Shown here piece by piece: positions 6,249-7,096 of a stretch of 7,096 nt of DNA. The DNA is taken from positions 1-7,096 of the forward strand of contig JAHFEI010000103.1 in the NCBI GenBank assembly GCA_023248615.1, in the 5' to 3' direction. Origin of the DNA: Nitrospinales bacterium. Its GTDB lineage: Bacteria > Nitrospinota_A > UBA7883 > JACRGQ01. Made by a program: the position numbers and the translations under genes. Under the pieces are notes generated by a model. The model made no database searches and was not told where the DNA came from. It worked only from the letters and a program-made list of their open reading frames with translations. Within the stretch, counting starts at the first letter, position 1. Every line of letters starts with the position of its first letter.

Positions 6249-6560
6249 GTGGACTGCGCCCCATTCACTGGAACTTTAATCCGGCAGTTTTAGGGTGACC
6301 TGTCCGAGTTCTTGCTTCCTGTTTTCTGTTTTCGTCTTTCAATATATCCTCAAACTCCACCGGCGGCAAGTACTGGATGCCGGAGTGTATCCGCTTCCTG
6401 TTGTAGACCGCCTCTATGAACTGCGGGACGCGTTCAACAACGTCCGTGAAGTTCTCATATTCCCATAGGTACACCTCCTCTTTCTTCAGGGTTTTCATAA
6501 ACGATCCGGCAAAAGCGTTGTCATACGGATTTCCCGGCCTCGACATGCTGATTTTGAACT
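6249..6560 (-). mobile_element. 3' remnant of an IS3-family insertion sequence
   Basis: The remnant holds the C-terminal end of an IS3-type OrfB and the element's right end. The plus strand from 6249 reads TGGACTGCGCCCCATTCACT, which fits the terminal inverted repeats of IS3-family elements that begin TGGACTGC-CCCC. The transposase homology begins near 6557 and everything upstream in the element (orfA, most of orfB, left end) is gone. A GGCGCT/AGCGCC inverted repeat (6561-6566 and 6578-6583) marks the broken side. The intact end stops 66 bp from the hgcA start. Confidence 0.75.
6265..6557 (-). pseudogene. IS3-family transposase OrfB, C-terminal fragment with lost catalytic Glu
   Basis: The readable part starts around FKISMSRPGNPYDNAFAGSF and continues MKTLKKEEVYLWEYENF, VPQFIEAVYNRKRIHSGIQY, LPPVEFEDIL to a TGA at 6265-6267. 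This is the end of the rve/DDE integrase domain of IS3-type transposases. The family has NPYDNAxAESF, where Glu is the third catalytic residue; here the codon at 6505-6507 is GGA (Gly), one A-to-G change from GAA. The first two catalytic Asp residues are missing with the rest of the protein, and an in-frame TAG lies just upstream near 6584. It is inactive. Confidence 0.85.
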
Positions 6561-6583
6561 GGCGCTCCCTTTCCGGTAGCGCC
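6561..6583. repeat. Short hairpin between IS3 remnant and tRNA-Gln
   Basis: GGCGCT (6561-6566) pairs with AGCGCC (6578-6583) around 11 bases. It lies about 40 bases beyond the 3' end of the tRNA on the minus strand and at the broken edge of the IS3 remnant. No T-run follows, so a terminator role is uncertain. It may simply mark the deletion breakpoint. Confidence 0.35.
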
Positions 6584-6623
6584 TATCGCTCGCTTCGAAG
6601 CCTTGGGATATCTACGGAAAAAT

Positions 6624-6697
6624 TGGCTGGCCACCAAGGATTCGAACCTCGATAAGCAGATCCAGAATCTGCTGTCCTACCATTAGACGAGTGGCCA
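6624..6697 (-). tRNA. tRNA-Gln (anticodon CUG)
   Basis: A complete 74-base cloverleaf. Acceptor TGGCCAC pairs fully with GTGGCCA, followed by discriminator G and an encoded CCA (6624-6626 on the complement). D arm is GTCT-AATGGTA-GGAC, anticodon arm GCAGA-TTCTGGA-TCTGC with anticodon CTG, variable loop TTAT, and T arm CGAGG-TTCGAAT-CCTTG. It reads CAG codons. A run of T follows directly after CCA on the minus strand. It stands alone in this window, with no other tRNA next to it. Confidence 0.97.
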
Positions 6698-6711
6698 ATC
6701 TTTAAGAGCTG

Positions 6712-6915
6712 TTAGTCGATAAACGGGTCTGCTGGCTCATCCTCATCGCGATGCTGTTGGTTGTGCATCGAACTGATTATAAACTCCTCGGCGCTCATCA
6801 AGGCACCTTTCACGTCGTACAGCGAAAGGTGGGAGTAGCGGCTTACAATTATCTCCGCGACCTCTTTGGCCAAAAATATGCGCTGCGTATCGTTATCTTT
6901 TCTCTTTTTGTGCAT
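6712..6915 (-). CDS. Small hypothetical protein, 67 residues
   Basis: I do not recognise this protein. ATG at 6913-6915 is chosen because GAGGAG lies just upstream, although the spacing is short. The open frame extends further up to 7071, but those residues would overlap the presumed end of a mobile element on the other strand. The product begins with a very basic stretch (MHKKRKDND), continues with a probable helix (RIFLAKEVAEIIVSRYSHLS, then LYDVKGALMSAEEFIISSM), and ends in an acidic tail (DEDEPADPFID). There are no cysteines and no signal peptide or membrane segment. It lies 14 bases upstream of tRNA-Gln on the same strand. The pattern of charged head, helical middle and acidic tail suggests a small soluble protein; nothing more can be claimed. 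Confidence 0.6.
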   Translation of the reverse strand: MHKKRKDNDTQRIFLAKEVAEIIVSRYSHLSLYDVKGALMSAEEFIISSMHNQQHRDEDEPADPFID

Positions 6916-7011
6916 TAACTCCTCAATGTCATTTTTACCACGAAACAGGGGTGAAAGACAAGAAATGGCGCGGATGGGTGATGTATTAAATCTTGTGTCA
7001 TGGAAGAAAAG

Positions 7012-7054
7012 GGGGTACCAACAATTAAACAACCACGAATAAAGGAGGTACCCC
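7012..7054 (+). promoter_or_regulatory. Inverted repeat that could hide the ribosome-binding site of the edge gene
   Basis: GGGGTACC (7012-7019) and GGTACCCC (7047-7054) are perfect 8-base arms around a 27-base loop. The right arm takes the last two G of AGGAGG (7043-7048) and fills the space up to ATG 7055. If transcription came from outside the element, the mRNA could fold and block translation, as is known for some IS elements. Each arm is itself a palindrome (GGTACC). Confidence 0.4.
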
Positions 7055-7096
7055 ATGGCACAACGAGCCACGATAGTGAATGTAGGCGAAGCAATA
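7055..7096 (+). CDS. Start of a gene, possibly a transposase; truncated by window edge
   Basis: ATG 7055-7057 follows AAAGGAGG at good spacing. Only 14 codons are visible: MAQRATIVNVGEAI. That is too short to assign a family. A transposase is inferred from the IS-like end just upstream. Confidence 0.6.
   Translation, partial: MAQRATIVNVGEAI

Larger units (their letters stand above)
6976..7096 (+). mobile_element. Probable left end of an insertion sequence (IS256-like?), cut by window edge
   Basis: The plus strand from 6976 begins GGGTGATG and continues TTAAATCTTGTGTCA (6986-7000), which resembles terminal repeats of IS256-family elements that carry TTGTGTCA. A strong ribosome-binding site and a start codon follow within 80 bases, the usual layout of a single-gene IS. 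Only the left end is in view, so neither the matching inverted repeat nor target duplication can be seen. The family is a tentative guess. Confidence 0.4.

Noticed and set aside
6916..7071. Upstream extension of the small ORF to 119 residues
   Set aside because: GAGGAG precedes the internal ATG at 6915, and the extension would overlap the presumed IS end and the leader of the edge gene.

Overview
The window looks like a stretch of an anaerobic, Gram-negative-type bacterial chromosome. The pointers are a corrinoid/ferredoxin mercury-methylation pair (hgcA-hgcB), arginine biosynthesis through the acetyl-cycling route (argC, argJ), and a tRNA with an encoded CCA end. hgcAB occurs in Desulfobacterota, some Firmicutes, methanogens and several uncultured phyla. 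The sequence alone does not let me name the lineage.

Nearly everything lies on the minus strand, so transcription runs from right to left. At the right edge (about 6976-7096) a plus-strand gene begins, probably the left end of an insertion sequence. A palindrome overlaps its ribosome-binding site. Next come a small unknown ORF (6712-6915) and tRNA-Gln(CUG) (6624-6697). A dead 3' remnant of an IS3-family element (6249-about 6560) follows. 66 bp beyond that remnant begins hgcA (5007-6182), which overlaps hgcB (4711-5010) by four bases. Between hgcB and argC (4258-4710) there is no intact gene. That gap holds two palindromic repeats of one family and a fragment from the middle of an IS4-type (DUF4372-like) transposase. 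Then come argC (3238-4257), argJ (2001-3176) and xseA (627-1991), likely one transcription unit. A third copy of the repeat follows xseA. The left edge (1-446) holds an internally deleted transposase of the same IS4/DUF4372 type.

Functionally there are two parts. HgcA and HgcB together convert inorganic Hg(II) to methylmercury: HgcA is a membrane-anchored cobalamin protein that transfers the methyl group, and HgcB is its ferredoxin reductant. ArgC and ArgJ supply two steps of ornithine/arginine synthesis, and XseA is the large subunit of exonuclease VII, a DNA-repair nuclease. The most notable points are the hgcAB pair itself, two Cys-Cys pairs in an N-terminal extension of HgcA, and the bracketing of hgcAB by mobile-element debris on both sides.
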